The notes under the pieces were generated by a model. The model searched no databases. It worked only from the letters and a program-made list of their open reading frames with translations, and was not told the DNA's origin. Shown one piece after another: positions 35,260 to 46,253 of a stretch of 64,000 nt of DNA; positions within the stretch are counted from its first letter, which is position 1, and each line of letters begins with the position of its first letter. The position numbers and the translations under genes were made by a program. The stretch covers positions 814,379-878,378 of the forward strand of contig JAVLUZ010000228.1 of the NCBI GenBank assembly GCA_036768485.1, read 5' to 3'. Origin of the DNA: Mermis nigrescens. Lineage: Eukaryota > Nematoda > Enoplea > Mermithida > Mermithidae.

Positions 35260-36800
35260 TTTTAGGAGAATGCCAGTTTCATAAATAAGTAGACAAGTTT
35301 ACATAATTTTCGTGTTTTTAATGCTGATTGCCAAATTTCTATTAAATCTCTGAAATCTCTGAATCTCCGACGAATCTCTTAAAAGACAGAAAAACTAGAA
35401 AACGACTTTTTACAAGAAAAGGTCGGATTCGTGCAAGTAGCAGAGGGATGGGGATCCCCTCATATGTATATGTAATAGGAAGAGGTTTGAGAAAATCCCT
35501 TCATCTGTAGACGGTAGTCCCCCATTCCCCTCAGAAACAAAATTTTTGCCACCACCCATTTTTGGCGGAAACATGCATGCTTTTGGTTAGGTGCTTATTT
35601 GCCCTTTTTGGCCAAGAATTATAGGTGATTTAGCCCCCTCACCCTCTAGTAAATGATTTGGACCCCTCACACAATATTTCGTATGACAACATGTCTCGAT
35701 CCCACACTCAAATTTGGTAAACTCTCCTCATCCCTTCGATAACTGAGACACATCCAACCATGTTTAACAAAAATGGTGTTTAAGTCATTTTGTTAGAAAA
35801 ATAGGTCATCAATTATTCCCGTAAAACGGCCGAATACTACTCCCAACTTAGGTGTGCAAGGTCAAACTCTCAGGGAGGGGTGAAAATCAAAAAATGAATA
35901 TAGCTTAGTAGCTTGTAAAAAATGATTCTACCGGGAAAAAACGATGGTGTCGCTTTAAAACCATCGTTTCCGAGCATTCGGGGCAAATATATAGCCTTTT
36001 TGAGTTTATTAAGATAGCTACGATTATGGAGCCTTTTCGGACTAACAATAGCTATTTAGCCCTTTCTGAAGTCAGATTATTGCTATGAATCCCTTCGAAT
36101 CCCATAAAAAACCAGCTACATCTACAGCATTTCCGAAGTTTCTGAGCCCAAAAAAGGCTATATACCTGGTTTTTTTAAGCCCGAAGAAAGGCAATATAGC
36201 AATGTTCTTCGACCAAAATAGCTAAAAAGCTATCAGTTTTTTAGAGCTCAGGTATAGAATGCACGTATGTTCTCAGTAGAATGCACGTAAAACCGCGCGA
36301 AATTTCTTCATTTGAATTGCCCGACTTCGACACCTTTTACTTGCCGAAAAAATAATTTGAAAACTTGAAATCGTAGACCATCTAAAAAAATGTTCGTTTA
36401 AATGTTAAAACATAGAGTTCGATGAGAAATTCAAGAAATAGCGTGTTTTTACTCTGTTATAAATTTTTTGGCACTTTTTTGACTGTCTTATACCCCAGAA
36501 TTTAATCGCTGCCCCACTACCCTGTATTTATGACCAGGATCATTCATAAAGATACTAGACACATCCTAATTGTAGTGAAAGGATCAATTTTTTCTTCTTA
36601 CATAGCATAAATTAAAAACGACGTGATGTCATACAAATTTAAAATTGCATAATAAATAAAAAACCACTTATTTTCTCTTTGTTCCTTCTACCTTCTTTTC
36701 GACAAGATCTGATTAATTACTGATCAAAAGGATTTCTGAAGACGAATATTTGTCTTATAAGATTCCATATACTGATAAGAATGATGCTGCGATTCTATCC
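35260..36800. other. Upstream region of the transporter; no gene seen
   Basis: It should contain the transporter promoter, but no clear TATA or initiator could be picked. A degraded R1-like piece lies at about 36410-36530. Confidence 0.4.
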
Positions 36801-36805
36801 TATCA

Positions 36806-38201
36806 GTAAAGAAGAATTGTCCGATGGAACAAAAAGGAGAAATTTACTTGGAATCGCTGATTATTAGAGTTATAAAAGGAGGGGACTATGAAAAGGTCTC
36901 CTAATTACTCAAAAAATCATCCAGAATCTACTAACAATCATATTTATCTAAGCGACACAAAAACTGAAGTACATACCGCGGCCTACAGAGAAGGTAGTTG
37001 TGGCATCATTTTGAGTAATATCACTACTTTATTCTTTAAAAAACTGATGAATCTGAATTGAAGAAAACTACAAATTATGTTGTTTAAACTAAATGTTAGT
37101 CCGAACGACCGCCCTTTCAATTAAATACATAGGTAACAAGAAAATTCTGGGGATGAGGAGGGAGAACTCGCGAAAGATTGTCATAAATTTTACTAAAATA
37201 GAATTCTGGTGTTTACAGTAATCTGTGGGGGTGCATACCCCAGACCACCACGGTAAACTTAACGTTCCCTATCTATGGTTGTTTTAACGATCAAAATCGT
37301 CAAAATAGCCTATAAAAGTTTTTTCTATGTAATGTCGCATTTTAAAAGCATTTTTAGTGCATTTTGACTGGATTATATAACTTTTAACACTAGAATTGCA
37401 AAACTTTATCAGTTTTAAGCGCTTCTTGAGTAAAAAGTACATAAGAGTACTAATCTGGCGCAAAACACAAGAAAACTTCTGACGTTTTCACAGCTTTTGA
37501 CCTCAAAGATGATGCAAAAATGTTCCATAGCTTAGAAATCGCTGGACCGTACCTGTTCAGCTGAACCTACAGGAGGGGTAATACCCCCTCAACCCCTATG
37601 TGCATGTTTGATGGCATAGCAGCGCGGTAAGACACTAAACATTTGCAAACAGGTATGCATGAAAGAATTTGAGACATGACGCAAGAAGAGTGAGCGAGAT
37701 AACCATGCAAAGAAATGCAATAGTGCATAATGAAAGACCGAAAATTTCAAAAACTCATCATAGAATGTCGAAGCAGGAAAAAATGAACCTACATCATCTC
37801 ATCATGCTAGCACGACACACATAATTCTAGTGCCAAAATAAAGAGCATGATGCTGATGTCATAATTCGTTAATTGAGCCTTTGAATTTGATTATATAATG
37901 TCATGAAAAAGCGATCTCCAAGTAAATCGGCCACTTAGCGCAGGCCAAAAGTTTCCCTCCAAAATCTTCAGTAAAATAGTGAGAAGTGTTTTGTGAGGAT
38001 ACCTCTTGTTTTTAGAGGCCGCAAAATTTACTTCAATTTTTGTGTTGCTTAGATATGTCTGATCTTTAGCAGAAGGTTCTGATGATTTTTTGCGCACATA
38101 TGAAACTTTTCCTAGTCCACCCTCTTATGTCTTTAATAATCCCCTATTCCAAGTAAATTTATTCTGTTTGTTCCGTCATAGCATTTTTCTTTGCTAGTAC
38201 C
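36806..38201. mobile_element. M1 long-TIR element, copy 3
   Basis: Left arm 'gtccgatggaacaaaaagg', right arm ending 'ttttctttgctagtac'. The arms match those at 8241-9540, with more divergence. The interior is about 900 bp with no transposase. An R1-like G-rich fragment lies near 37135-37250. Confidence 0.65.
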
Positions 38202-38394
38202 CTACTTTTAATTCGAATGATTTGGAGTTAATCGATCAATAAACTCAGAGGCAGCTTGCCGAGTTACCATTAAATTATATAAGGCATTCACACTGAGTTG
38301 TATATAAGCTAGCGAAAGAACTGTCAAAAGATTCGATATGTTATAACGCTACGCAAAAACTTTATAAAACTCATTACAACCTAAATATCTAGTG

Positions 38395-38555
38395 TAAAGA
38401 AAAACAAAAAACAGTGGCATCGAATTTTTTTATTATCTTTCTTTTTAAAAAACCGCACCTCTCAGACGTGTCCCGTGATAGCTGTAGAGGGGTACTCATT
38501 GGGTATACCCAAGTATATTATAGGTACGCGCTATTGCGCTGCCTATGATCACTAA
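38395..38555 (+). repeat. Tail segment of satellite block S, isolated copy
   Basis: Matches 17450-17575 and 61450-61590: 'aaaccgcacctctcagac', 'ccgtgatagctgtagagggg', 'aagtatattataggtacgcg'. Confidence 0.65.
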
Positions 38556-38654
38556 ACTGGATCGGATAACCACAGTTCTAACCATACATCCATATGAGGG
38601 AGGGGTTTGAGGGATCCTGACCCCTCAGAATGGAAAGATGGAAAATTTTGTTGG

Positions 38655-38880
38655 GGAAATGAGACAAGATGACGGCGAAAAACGGATGAAAATTTAAAAA
38701 ATTTTGTTCAAAAATGCTATAGATTGACCAGAGACTGTGAAATAACGTAGTTTTAACGCTATTTTAGCGCTTATACCAGTTTTTGAGGTTATTTTGGCCC
38801 AAAAAAGCTCGATTTTAGACCCCTCTGCCCAGACAGGCTGCCCTCCCCCCAGATCGGCTATGCTGAGCACCTATGGTCCA
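38655..38880 (+). repeat. Repeat pair R4, copy 1 (copy 2 at 39896-40115)
   Basis: Both copies share 'ggcgaaaaacggat' or its one-base variant, 'tagttttaacgctatttta', a 'ccagac' block and 'tctatggtc' or 'cctatggtc' at the end. Non-coding. Confidence 0.6.
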
Positions 38881-39284
38881 AACCAAACATGCACGTGGGG
38901 ATTGGGGGTAAGGGGATCCAGAGCTTTCCCTCCAGAATGAAAAAATGGAGAATTTTCTTAATACTAGCACACCCAATACCGGTAAAAATTACCGTTATAA
39001 TGATCCTATATAATAGATGTTCTTCATAGTGTTAGCTATAAATAAATATAGTTAGTACAAGAGCAAAAAATGGTTTAACATTGAAACAGTAAAATTTGAT
39101 ACAAAGCTCAAAAATATGGAAATTTGGCAAAAATATGCCTAATATGCAATTTAAATAGTCTGAGTTAATTTTACCCCTTACACAGAATGAATGAGAACCT
39201 TTCTTATTTTGTTTGTTACGTGCCTTGCAGCTGTTGGAAGTATTACCAACTACTGCACGTAGCTCTGGCAATCATTTTTTCAAA

Positions 39285-39372
39285 TTTCATAAAAAACTTG
39301 ATAAAACCCTTATAAAACCCAAAAAACCAAAACAAAACCAGAAAAAACCACAAAAAACGCAGAAACCCAACA
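39285..39372 (+). repeat. Array of aaaaccc-type words
   Basis: A-rich array of 'aaaaccc/aaaacca' words following 'gtattaccaac' at 39239. It resembles the subterminal arrays of the two hAT-like elements, but I found no matching second end, so the call is tentative. The rest of 38900-39895 is empty of genes. Confidence 0.3.
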
Positions 39373-39895
39373 ATCAGAATAATAAGATCTTGGTTTTTCC
39401 GTCCCTGACTACCACCTACATAAATCTAAGCCTAATCCTAGTAAAAATAACGAAGTTTGACCATGAAAGGTGACTTCCAGAAAAAATTCAGAAAAAAAAT
39501 AATTTTTTGAACTCAAATGAGCGCACGCGCGCCGGCTATCATACTCCTGTCATGAACAATGTCTCCAGTCCAAATTTCTACTATAATGGCTCTTTTTATA
39601 GATGAATGGACAGCGAATCTCAATAAATAAAGTATGTGTAAGTATGTAAGAATTTGCATCAAAAATGCAGCAAACAACAAAAAAAATTTAAAAATTTGGC
39701 ATCGGACTTTAAAGCGATTTTTACCCGCTATAAAAAACCGTGCATGCTTAAAATTCTGACATTCGCGCCAGTATTAACTTGCGCAGCTAACAAAATATTA
39801 TTTAACGATTTCTAACCAATAGAAAGGAAAATATGTTGATTTCTTTATACCATACTTTTTCCCATATTTATATATAGTTGTGCCAGGGTTAAGAC

Positions 39896-40115
39896 AATGA
39901 GGCAAAATAAAGGCAAAAAACGGATAAAAATAGGAAAATCATTGCAAAGTGCTTCAAATTGACCAAAAATTGTGTAAGACATAGTTTTAACGCTATTTTA
40001 CAGGTTAAACAATTTTTTAGATTATTTAGCTTCAAAAAGCGCAGTTTTTGCCGTCCAGACCGGTTGACCTACCCTCACAAGATGGGTCATGTTGTACATC
40101 TATGGTCTTAACTTT
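39896..40115 (+). repeat. Repeat pair R4, copy 2
   Basis: See 38655-38880. Both copies have the same orientation and lie about 1.2 kb apart. Confidence 0.6.
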
Positions 40116-40518
40116 GACTGAAATTAGTGGACGAAAAATCTATCTTAAAATTCCTTTTAAAGCATAGATGTGCCATCCATTGTTTCAAGGAATGAATTGC
40201 AAACAAATCGCAATTGAAATTAATTTTCAAAACAAGAATTTCAGAACATTAAACATTCAATTCATTACAAATTATGGAACTTGATTTTAGCACGTGTTTT
40301 TAAACTTTATCTTTGAAATATGTATCGCATTTCACATGAAAACAGAAAAACAACAGAATAGCTAAGTTTCCTTCGATATTTTGAAATAATTTATTTCTTT
40401 ATAGCTATATATTTAGATTTCTTTTATTCAGGCAAACGTAAAATATAACACCGTGGACCTGGATATATGGCCCAAGGGCAGTTTGGTCCAATCTACAGCA
40501 TTGCCACGTTAGTAAAAA

Positions 40519-40594
40519 AGCCCCTTCGTTATCATTATCATTAAAGACAGTTTATCAAACAACGAAAACGACTTGTTAATGATAACGAAGGGCA
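40519..40594. other. Inverted repeat around cccttcgttatcattaa
   Basis: 'cccttcgttatcattatcat' at 40521 and 'taatgataacgaaggg' at 40576 can pair with a loop of about 30 nt. No promoter, gene or element end could be attached to it. The rest of 40116-41670 shows no gene. Confidence 0.5.
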
Positions 40595-41677
40595 AAATGA
40601 CGCCGTTAATGTTATAACATTGTTTTTTTATCTATTTTGCGATTTTTCACAATAATCATTTGGAAAATGATTATATGTACATATATTACAAGCTGCGCAT
40701 TATTAGACGGCTATACACCTTCAAAACTGAAATTGACCTATAAAGGTGAGGCAGCAATCATATTGTATAGGTTTTCACTGCAGGATGAACATTCTTAATG
40801 TACACTTACTGCATAGCTTTTGCTTACACAATCTATTTCGTTTAACTTTGCAATCTTTAAAAATTTGGAAGTAAAGGCTTTCAATCAAACTACAGCGCTA
40901 GGCTTAAACAGCCTGTACTTTACTTACTCAGTATTCCAGGTAGGTACAAAAGTAAAGCGACAATACACGGTCCTGCAGTTTTAATATAAAGATATAAATA
41001 AATAAAAAAATGCCAGGTGTTATAGGTATATTGTACAAGTGAAGAGTACTGACATTTACTAAGAAAGAAACGGGTTAATATACAAGTTGATCGAATACAC
41101 GAATATAGGTGAATAAACTTTATCAATGTGCTCTTGTCTTGAATTTCCAATACCACTGATATGGAGTGTAGGGCATTGTCCTTGTTCTATTAAATCATGT
41201 TTCCATTTATATTTGACAAACCAGAATATTGATACATTTCTCCCTATTTGGATTTAGATTGAGAGTTTGATGTTGAATTGATTTTGACTACTTAACTTTA
41301 ATGATATGTGAAATGTGAGTGTTTGTACATTTTTATGAAGTTTTGATTGTTTGCTAGCGAGAGGCTTGGTGATCGAGTACTCTTCCTTCAATTATATTAA
41401 GATAATGTTTGTAAATCCGTAGCTTATCATTTATTTGATTAAAATACGGCGATTATAATGGTTGTGTTATTGTATGAAAAGTTTTTGCGTTATCAGTAAA
41501 TGAGGCCCAACACCAACGTTGTTGCTTCTATATGAGTTATATTCACTTTAGTCCCACCCTTAATGTTCTTTTTATTAAATGAGTTCATATGCATTTTTAA
41601 ATGAGTTTATTTGTATTTCCCATCATAGTGAGCTTGTTCTTATTTCTAAATTACTGTGTATTTTCTTGGTCTAGAAT

Positions 41678-41892
41678 GTTTAAGCGCAGCAGTTTTAGTG
41701 CGGTCATTTTGGCGAGGCTGTTATGGCGCAGCCGTTTTTGCGCAAGGACATTTTGGCGCATGATAGCTTTGGCGCGGCTATTTTAGCTGCCGGCCGTTTT
41801 GGCACGGCCGTTTTGGTGCATCCGTTTTGGCGCAAGGACGTTTTGATGCAGCCATTTTGGCGCAGTCATTTTGGCGCAACTGTTTTTGTGTA
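41678..41892 (+). repeat. Minisatellite, 15-17 bp unit (cgttttggcgcagc)
   Basis: About 13 imperfect units around 'ttttggcgca'. Periodic frames on both strands (41601-41786 plus, 41778-41960 minus) are translations of this repeat. Confidence 0.85.
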
Positions 41893-41929
41893 ATTAGGTG
41901 ACAAAATTTTAATGTCTGATTAATAGAAT

Positions 41930-42080
41930 CATGGGGAGTACAAGATTTTTCAAAGGTCAAAAAATGGCCTTAAAAATGGTGGTATGGTGAAAAAACACCA
42001 TTTTAGATGTTTCTCATCTATTGGTTTTTTGCTCTTTTTGGGGGGTGCATACCCCCAAACCCTCCATGACCAGGTGTGTA
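41930..42080 (+). repeat. Dispersed repeat R1 copy (internally deleted)
   Basis: 'tttttcaaaggtcaaaaaat', 'ggccttaaaaatggtggta' and 'ggggtgcataccccc', with the A-rich centre lost. The stretch 42081-42930 has no supportable gene. Confidence 0.7.
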
Positions 42081-42930
42081 TATAAGGCGTTTTCTAAAAA
42101 GGTGTTCATTTTTCACCGTGAGCATAGTGAAAATTATAGGGTCAATAAACATGAATTTTTTCAAAGATAAAAAAAATTAAAAATTCGATAGATGAGTCAA
42201 AAACAGAACTTTCTGATGGCTGTAATTAGTTGCTGGCTAGAGTTAAAAAGATAAAATTGAAATATCAATGTGAATTTCGATTTATTCCAATTTTGGTGTG
42301 AGAAAAAATGGATTCTGGAGTCTGTTGAATGTTCTTCTGATTTTTCTGGTGCGAAAAGTTTCCAGCTCACAGTGATACGCATGCTTTTTGTCTTATGAAC
42401 TTAAGTTTAGAAAAGAAAAGCTCTTTTCGACGTTTTGTTCATATGGTGATGCATTGGAGAGAAGCACAAAACTTGCTGCGCTTCCATTTCCTCCCTATAT
42501 TCCCTTCTGAATAGATTCATAAGGGAATTTGGCTTTTACTAATGTCGCCTCCTATGCTCTTATGAACACATTTAAACTAAAATCAGGTGCAAGATAAGTA
42601 CTAAGATCAAGGAACGTACAAATGCTAGTGAATAAAACAAAGTCTTTACCCATTTCGTAAAATTGCTTTTGCCCATGTATTGTTAAATGGGTGCAGGAAA
42701 TAGATTGCATTCAATTAAATTTACATCAAATTTTTCCGAATTAAACCCATGACACATAACTTGAGTGCAATATCTGTGCAGCTTAGTTTTATTCCGAATC
42801 AATTTATTGAGTAAGCTTTTTTCTCATCTAACATCGGCTTCTTGCTCCTTAATATATTGTCAGGGATGTCAGCTGATGGCTGATACTCAGTGATATAAGT
42901 AACAAAGGTTCTTAGGCAAGAGATCCGGCC

Positions 42931-43012
42931 TTGGCGCAGGTGGTAACATAGCTAGGCTGGGAGTCAGCGCTGATAAAGGTTGGCTGGTTCAACACTAGCT
43001 GACACCGGTTTT
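42931..43012 (+). other. tRNA-like / SINE-head candidate
   Basis: 'ttggcgcaggtgg' resembles a pol III A box and 'ggttcaacac' a B box, about 40 nt apart. 'ggctgggagtcagc' between them could form an anticodon-like arm. I could not fold a convincing acceptor stem, so a tRNA-derived SINE fragment is likelier than a working tRNA gene. Confidence 0.3.
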
Positions 43013-43473
43013 GCTTTCATTCAGCATCCTCCTATTACTAATGTGACAATATGCTTCACTAATGCTTATTTTTGAATCAAGAGCCTCAAAAACATGTTGA
43101 AACGTTGATAAAAGAATAACACTTTGCGCCTTTTGAATTTATTCTAGATGATCAAAAAGCCATTTGACTAAATGACCCGGGTTACTGTCTACAAAACATT
43201 GGGACCGAAATCCTGGAACCTGTGTATGCACTGCATTAGAAATGGGCTGATGTTGAGCAACAAGTTTAAACTTTTCAGAAGTTTCTATGCATCTTTTTAC
43301 AAGCAGAGCATCATAGTCGTAAATGGCAAAGAAATTTCAAAAATGTTGCTCATTTGCAACCTGTATTTCATATTCCTGCAACTCCTCAAAAATCGTTTTC
43401 TTCAGCTGATATACCCCACCAGGAAACTTATGTTTTGCTTTGCTATGCCTGCTTTTGCCCATGTATTGTTAAG

Positions 43474-43522
43474 AGTACTACTATCATTGCAGAGCTTCAA
43501 GCTCTGCAATGATAGTAGTACT
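43474..43522. other. Perfect 49-bp palindrome (24-bp arms, 1-nt centre)
   Basis: The left arm 43474-43497 and right arm 43499-43522 are exact reverse complements around c43498. The arms begin 'agtactactatcattgc'. It lies 130 bp outside the Polinton left end. Confidence 0.95.
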
Positions 43523-43541
43523 CCTGAACCTTCTGGCTCTA

Positions 43542-43605
43542 CAATGGTTAAGCATATAGCAGTGCTTAAGCATACAGGCGTGCTTAAGCATATAACACGC
43601 TTAAA
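43542..43605 (+). repeat. Four tandem 18-bp repeats with gcttaagcat core
   Basis: Units carry the palindrome 'gcttaagcat' at about 18-bp spacing. The same word in a similar context recurs inside the Polinton at 44569-44600 ('gcgtaagcatagtacatgct'). Confidence 0.75.
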
Positions 43606-43652
43606 CATAGAAACTCTGCCTAGAAGGCGCTTTGTGCCCTTCATAGGCCCCT

Positions 43653-43771
43653 ACTACGCATAACTCTAAAACGTAGAGCCCCATTGAGTCGAACGAGAAG
43701 ACCAACCCGTGAATCATAAGCACAAAACGCCACACTAGAGGGACAACCCACTAAACTTTTACTTCAAAGCG
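43653..43771 (+). repeat. Polinton left terminal inverted repeat
   Basis: Pairs with 55232-55350; starts 'actacgcataactctaaaac'. Roughly nine in ten of the 119 positions agree, with no gaps. The match stops sharply at 'ttcaaagcg' on the inner side. Confidence 0.9.
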
Positions 43772-44231
43772 ATAAATTAATGCTCTTGAAACTATATTGA
43801 GCTGCACTGTAGGTGACATAAGCTTCGCCTAGCATAGTTCTTGTAGGGCAAAACATGTCATTCATGCTATACAGTTTTATTACTACTAAGCATTTCTCTT
43901 GAAACTATTTTGAGCTACACTGCGGGCGACATAAGACTGGCGTCTAGCTTTTTCAAAGATCAGCTTCGTCTAGCTAAGTTCTTGTAGGGCAAAACATGTT
44001 ATTCATGCTAAACAGATTTATTATTACTAAGCATTGCTCTCAAAACTATTTTAAGCTGTACTGCGGGCGACATAAGACTGGCGTCTAGCTTTTTCAAAGA
44101 TAAGCTTCGTCTAGCTAAGTTCTTGTACTGCAAAACATGTTACTCATGCTATACATTTTTATTATTACTAAGCATTGCTCTTGAAACTATTTTGAGCTGC
44201 ACTGCGTGTGACATAAAAGAGGCGTCTAAAT
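43772..44231 (+). repeat. Subterminal 141-bp tandem repeats inside the left Polinton end
   Basis: Two full 141-bp units (43890-44030, 44031-44171) lie between a shortened first unit and a partial last unit. Shared words: 'cttgaaactattttgagct', 'gcgggcgacataagactggc' and 'gcaaaacatgtt'. The right end of the element lacks this array. Confidence 0.9.
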
Positions 44232-44986
44232 GTTAATAAAACGAGCTTCAAGCTCATTTATCATTCATTTTCAATGCATCGAGATCATTTTTATTCATAG
44301 TTCATAGGCGCAAAGCGATTTTAACTAATTTACATATGTTATTCATTTCAACTTGGAGTGGAATCATTTCATTTCTTGCTCATCCATATAGTTTCATGTA
44401 TATCAAAATATAAAATTTTAGGTGTTCATTCCCATCTGATTAAACAAAATGCGCGCCAGTTCCTTAATTTAAGCCAACTTTTGTAGGTATAAATGAATGA
44501 AAATTTGTGGACTGTGCCATTCTTTTATCATTTCAACTCCCCTTCGCCCTGGCCCCTTCAGCGTTACAATGCGTAAGCATAGTACATGCTTAAGCATAGA
44601 GACTCCATGAGGCGCAAAGCGCCGACAATGGGGCTATACTACTAGGAAGATGCCGAAGAAATTCCAACAACAACGACCAACGCAGGAACAATCATCAGCA
44701 AGGGTGAGTATTTTTCAATTTTATTTTATATTTCATAAATTTTGCTGTATTCTTTCTATATTGTATGAATCACTTACATCATTCGATTCAACAGTAAGTA
44801 GGGCTCTGAATATTGGGTCGCCATTTTCGACTTGATATGACTCCATTACAGAACATAGAGTCCAAGCAAAAACTTAATGCTCAGGTTGATAAGCAGTGGC
44901 GCATACCCCTTTCATTTGCTTCTTTTACCTCTTCTTAGAACATGGTTGGGTGGGTTAAAATGCGTATGTGCTGTCATCTTCTCTTC
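44232..44986. other. Non-coding left interior of the Polinton
   Basis: No Polinton gene is recognised. A plus-strand start at 44650 reads MPKKFQQQRPTQEQSSAR and runs straight into 'gggtgagta', a good splice donor. It could be the first exon of something, but no continuation was found. Confidence 0.4.
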
Positions 44987-45583
44987 TCAATTTAGCATCT
45001 CATAATATAGCCGCATGGGTTGAATTGAAATGCTACACTGTTGACCTCTGTATGCATACAATCCTGCGTACAGTCTAGCGTAAGCAAACTTATTTTTTGC
45101 ACAACGTTTAGAATAAAAATGCGACTTTAGCCTATGATATGCGCGTATTTTGAATGCATCAGTCGAACACATTATGCGTTTTTGGAAGCGTTTCAGTTGC
45201 GCTTCGTTTCTGGCGCCAGTTATAATAATTTTTCTCATTGTAAATATAAGGGCAGATGGCGGACCATCTGGAAATCGTAGTTTTAAACCAGGGAATAATT
45301 CTTGCTCGTATTCAACAAATTTTTTGTATGTTTGTGCTAAAGCTCGTAAATTTATATTTGCGCCTAAATTTCCTGATCCGACTATATTGTGAATTTTATG
45401 TTCAGTTAGTTTTAGCTCGTATTCACTTTTCTCGAACATTTTGCAAATTTTTTCGTTCGCAATTTTGTTTTGTTCAACGCCTTTAGCACCAATGCAAACT
45501 AGTTTGCCGCTACTAAACAACAGGCCTGTACATTTTGGCTCTGTTATTCGAATTACTGCAGCGTTAAACTTTTTTATGATCAA
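44987..45583 (-). CDS. TATA-binding protein (TBP) homologue encoded by the Polinton
   Basis: 198 codons without a stop. Residues 6-137 follow the TBP core. The first repeat has 'FNAAVIRITEPKCTGLLFSS' and 'GKLVCIGAK'. The link is 'KIHNIVGSGNLG'. The second repeat has 'YEQELFPGLKLRF', 'ALIF' at 111-114 and 'IITGAR'. In TBP these strands form the saddle that binds and bends TATA DNA; the aromatic residues of the LLF, LFPGL and LIF motifs, which include the DNA-kinking positions, are present. The first strands of the core, about 40 residues, are missing, and the frame has no upstream ATG (a TTG opens it after a stop). A basic 60-residue tail follows the core. It begins 11 nt after the minor capsid gene on the same strand. 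A host TBP retrocopy inserted by chance is the alternative; the position argues against it. Confidence 0.8.
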   Translation of the reverse strand: MIIKKFNAAVIRITEPKCTGLLFSSGKLVCIGAKGVEQNKIANEKICKMFEKSEYELKLTEHKIHNIVGSGNLGANINLRALAQTYKKFVEYEQELFPGLKLRFPDGPPSALIFTMRKIIITGARNEAQLKRFQKRIMCSTDAFKIRAYHRLKSHFYSKRCAKNKFAYARLYAGLYAYRGQQCSISIQPMRLYYEMLN

Positions 45584-45594
45584 ATTCTACACCC

Positions 45595-46253
45595 TCACAC
45601 GTCTTTTATATTTATTTCTATGCTAGAAATATCTTTTACGAGGACGGGTATGTAGTGGGCAAAATCATAGATTCTGTCAATGATGTTGGGGTATGTTCCT
45701 TCCACGTTTATGATGCGCAAAAGAGGGGCTGAAACGTCTCCTACGATCTGGGGTTCTAAAATGTTGGCATAGACGTACATGGTTTCAAGACCACCCCCAC
45801 CAAGTCCGGCTCCCTATCCGACCATCCTGTATCTTTTAGTACTCTTTCTTTGAATCATAAAATATGTGCTATTCTTTCGGACAGTTTCACTAATTCCACA
45901 AAGGATTTAAGCATCATTACAGAAATGCGTTTTATTGAAGTGTAATAATTGAATTCTACTCCTTCTACTTTTTCTACACAAAATTTCATAGCCTCTATAA
46001 ATTCCTGGATGGAGTCGCAGCATCCTTCCTGTATTTGAAGTTTAAATTCAATACCATGTGCATCTATAATTTTTATTTCCGTTTCGTGTTTTCTTATTGT
46101 TTGCCAATTATTGGGGTAAATGAATTCCGAGAGACCACACTCCCAATCATCGATTAATTTTAATTTTTGCGGAAAATGCACAATAAACTTCGAAAGCGTA
46201 TTTTGCCTATCGCTTATCGTATTGCTAGGCAAAGTTATGTAAAATTGATCCAT
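45595..46253 (-). pseudogene. Polinton minor capsid (penton-like) protein
   Basis: Starts MDQFYITLPSNTISDRQNTL, then 'VHFPQKLKLIDDWECGLSEF', the characteristic N-terminus of the jelly-roll minor capsid protein of Polintons. It is broken by a stop at 45855 after 'SERIAHIL'. The C-terminal half resumes with 'YVYANILEPQIVGDVSAPLL' and 'PVLVKDISSIEINIKDV', ending at 45595. In the virion-like particle predicted for Polintons this protein would sit at capsid vertices. Two parts with one stop and an intervening stretch of shifted frame; not functional as it stands. The role is inferred from the family, not shown here. Confidence 0.65.

Noticed and set aside
43172..43663. 163-codon plus-strand frame
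   Set aside because: It runs through the 49-bp palindrome, the gcttaagcat tandem and into the Polinton terminal repeat. The repeated peptide words come from those structures.
45150..45486. Plus-strand frames opposite the TBP gene
   Set aside because: Shadows of the minus-strand TBP frame.
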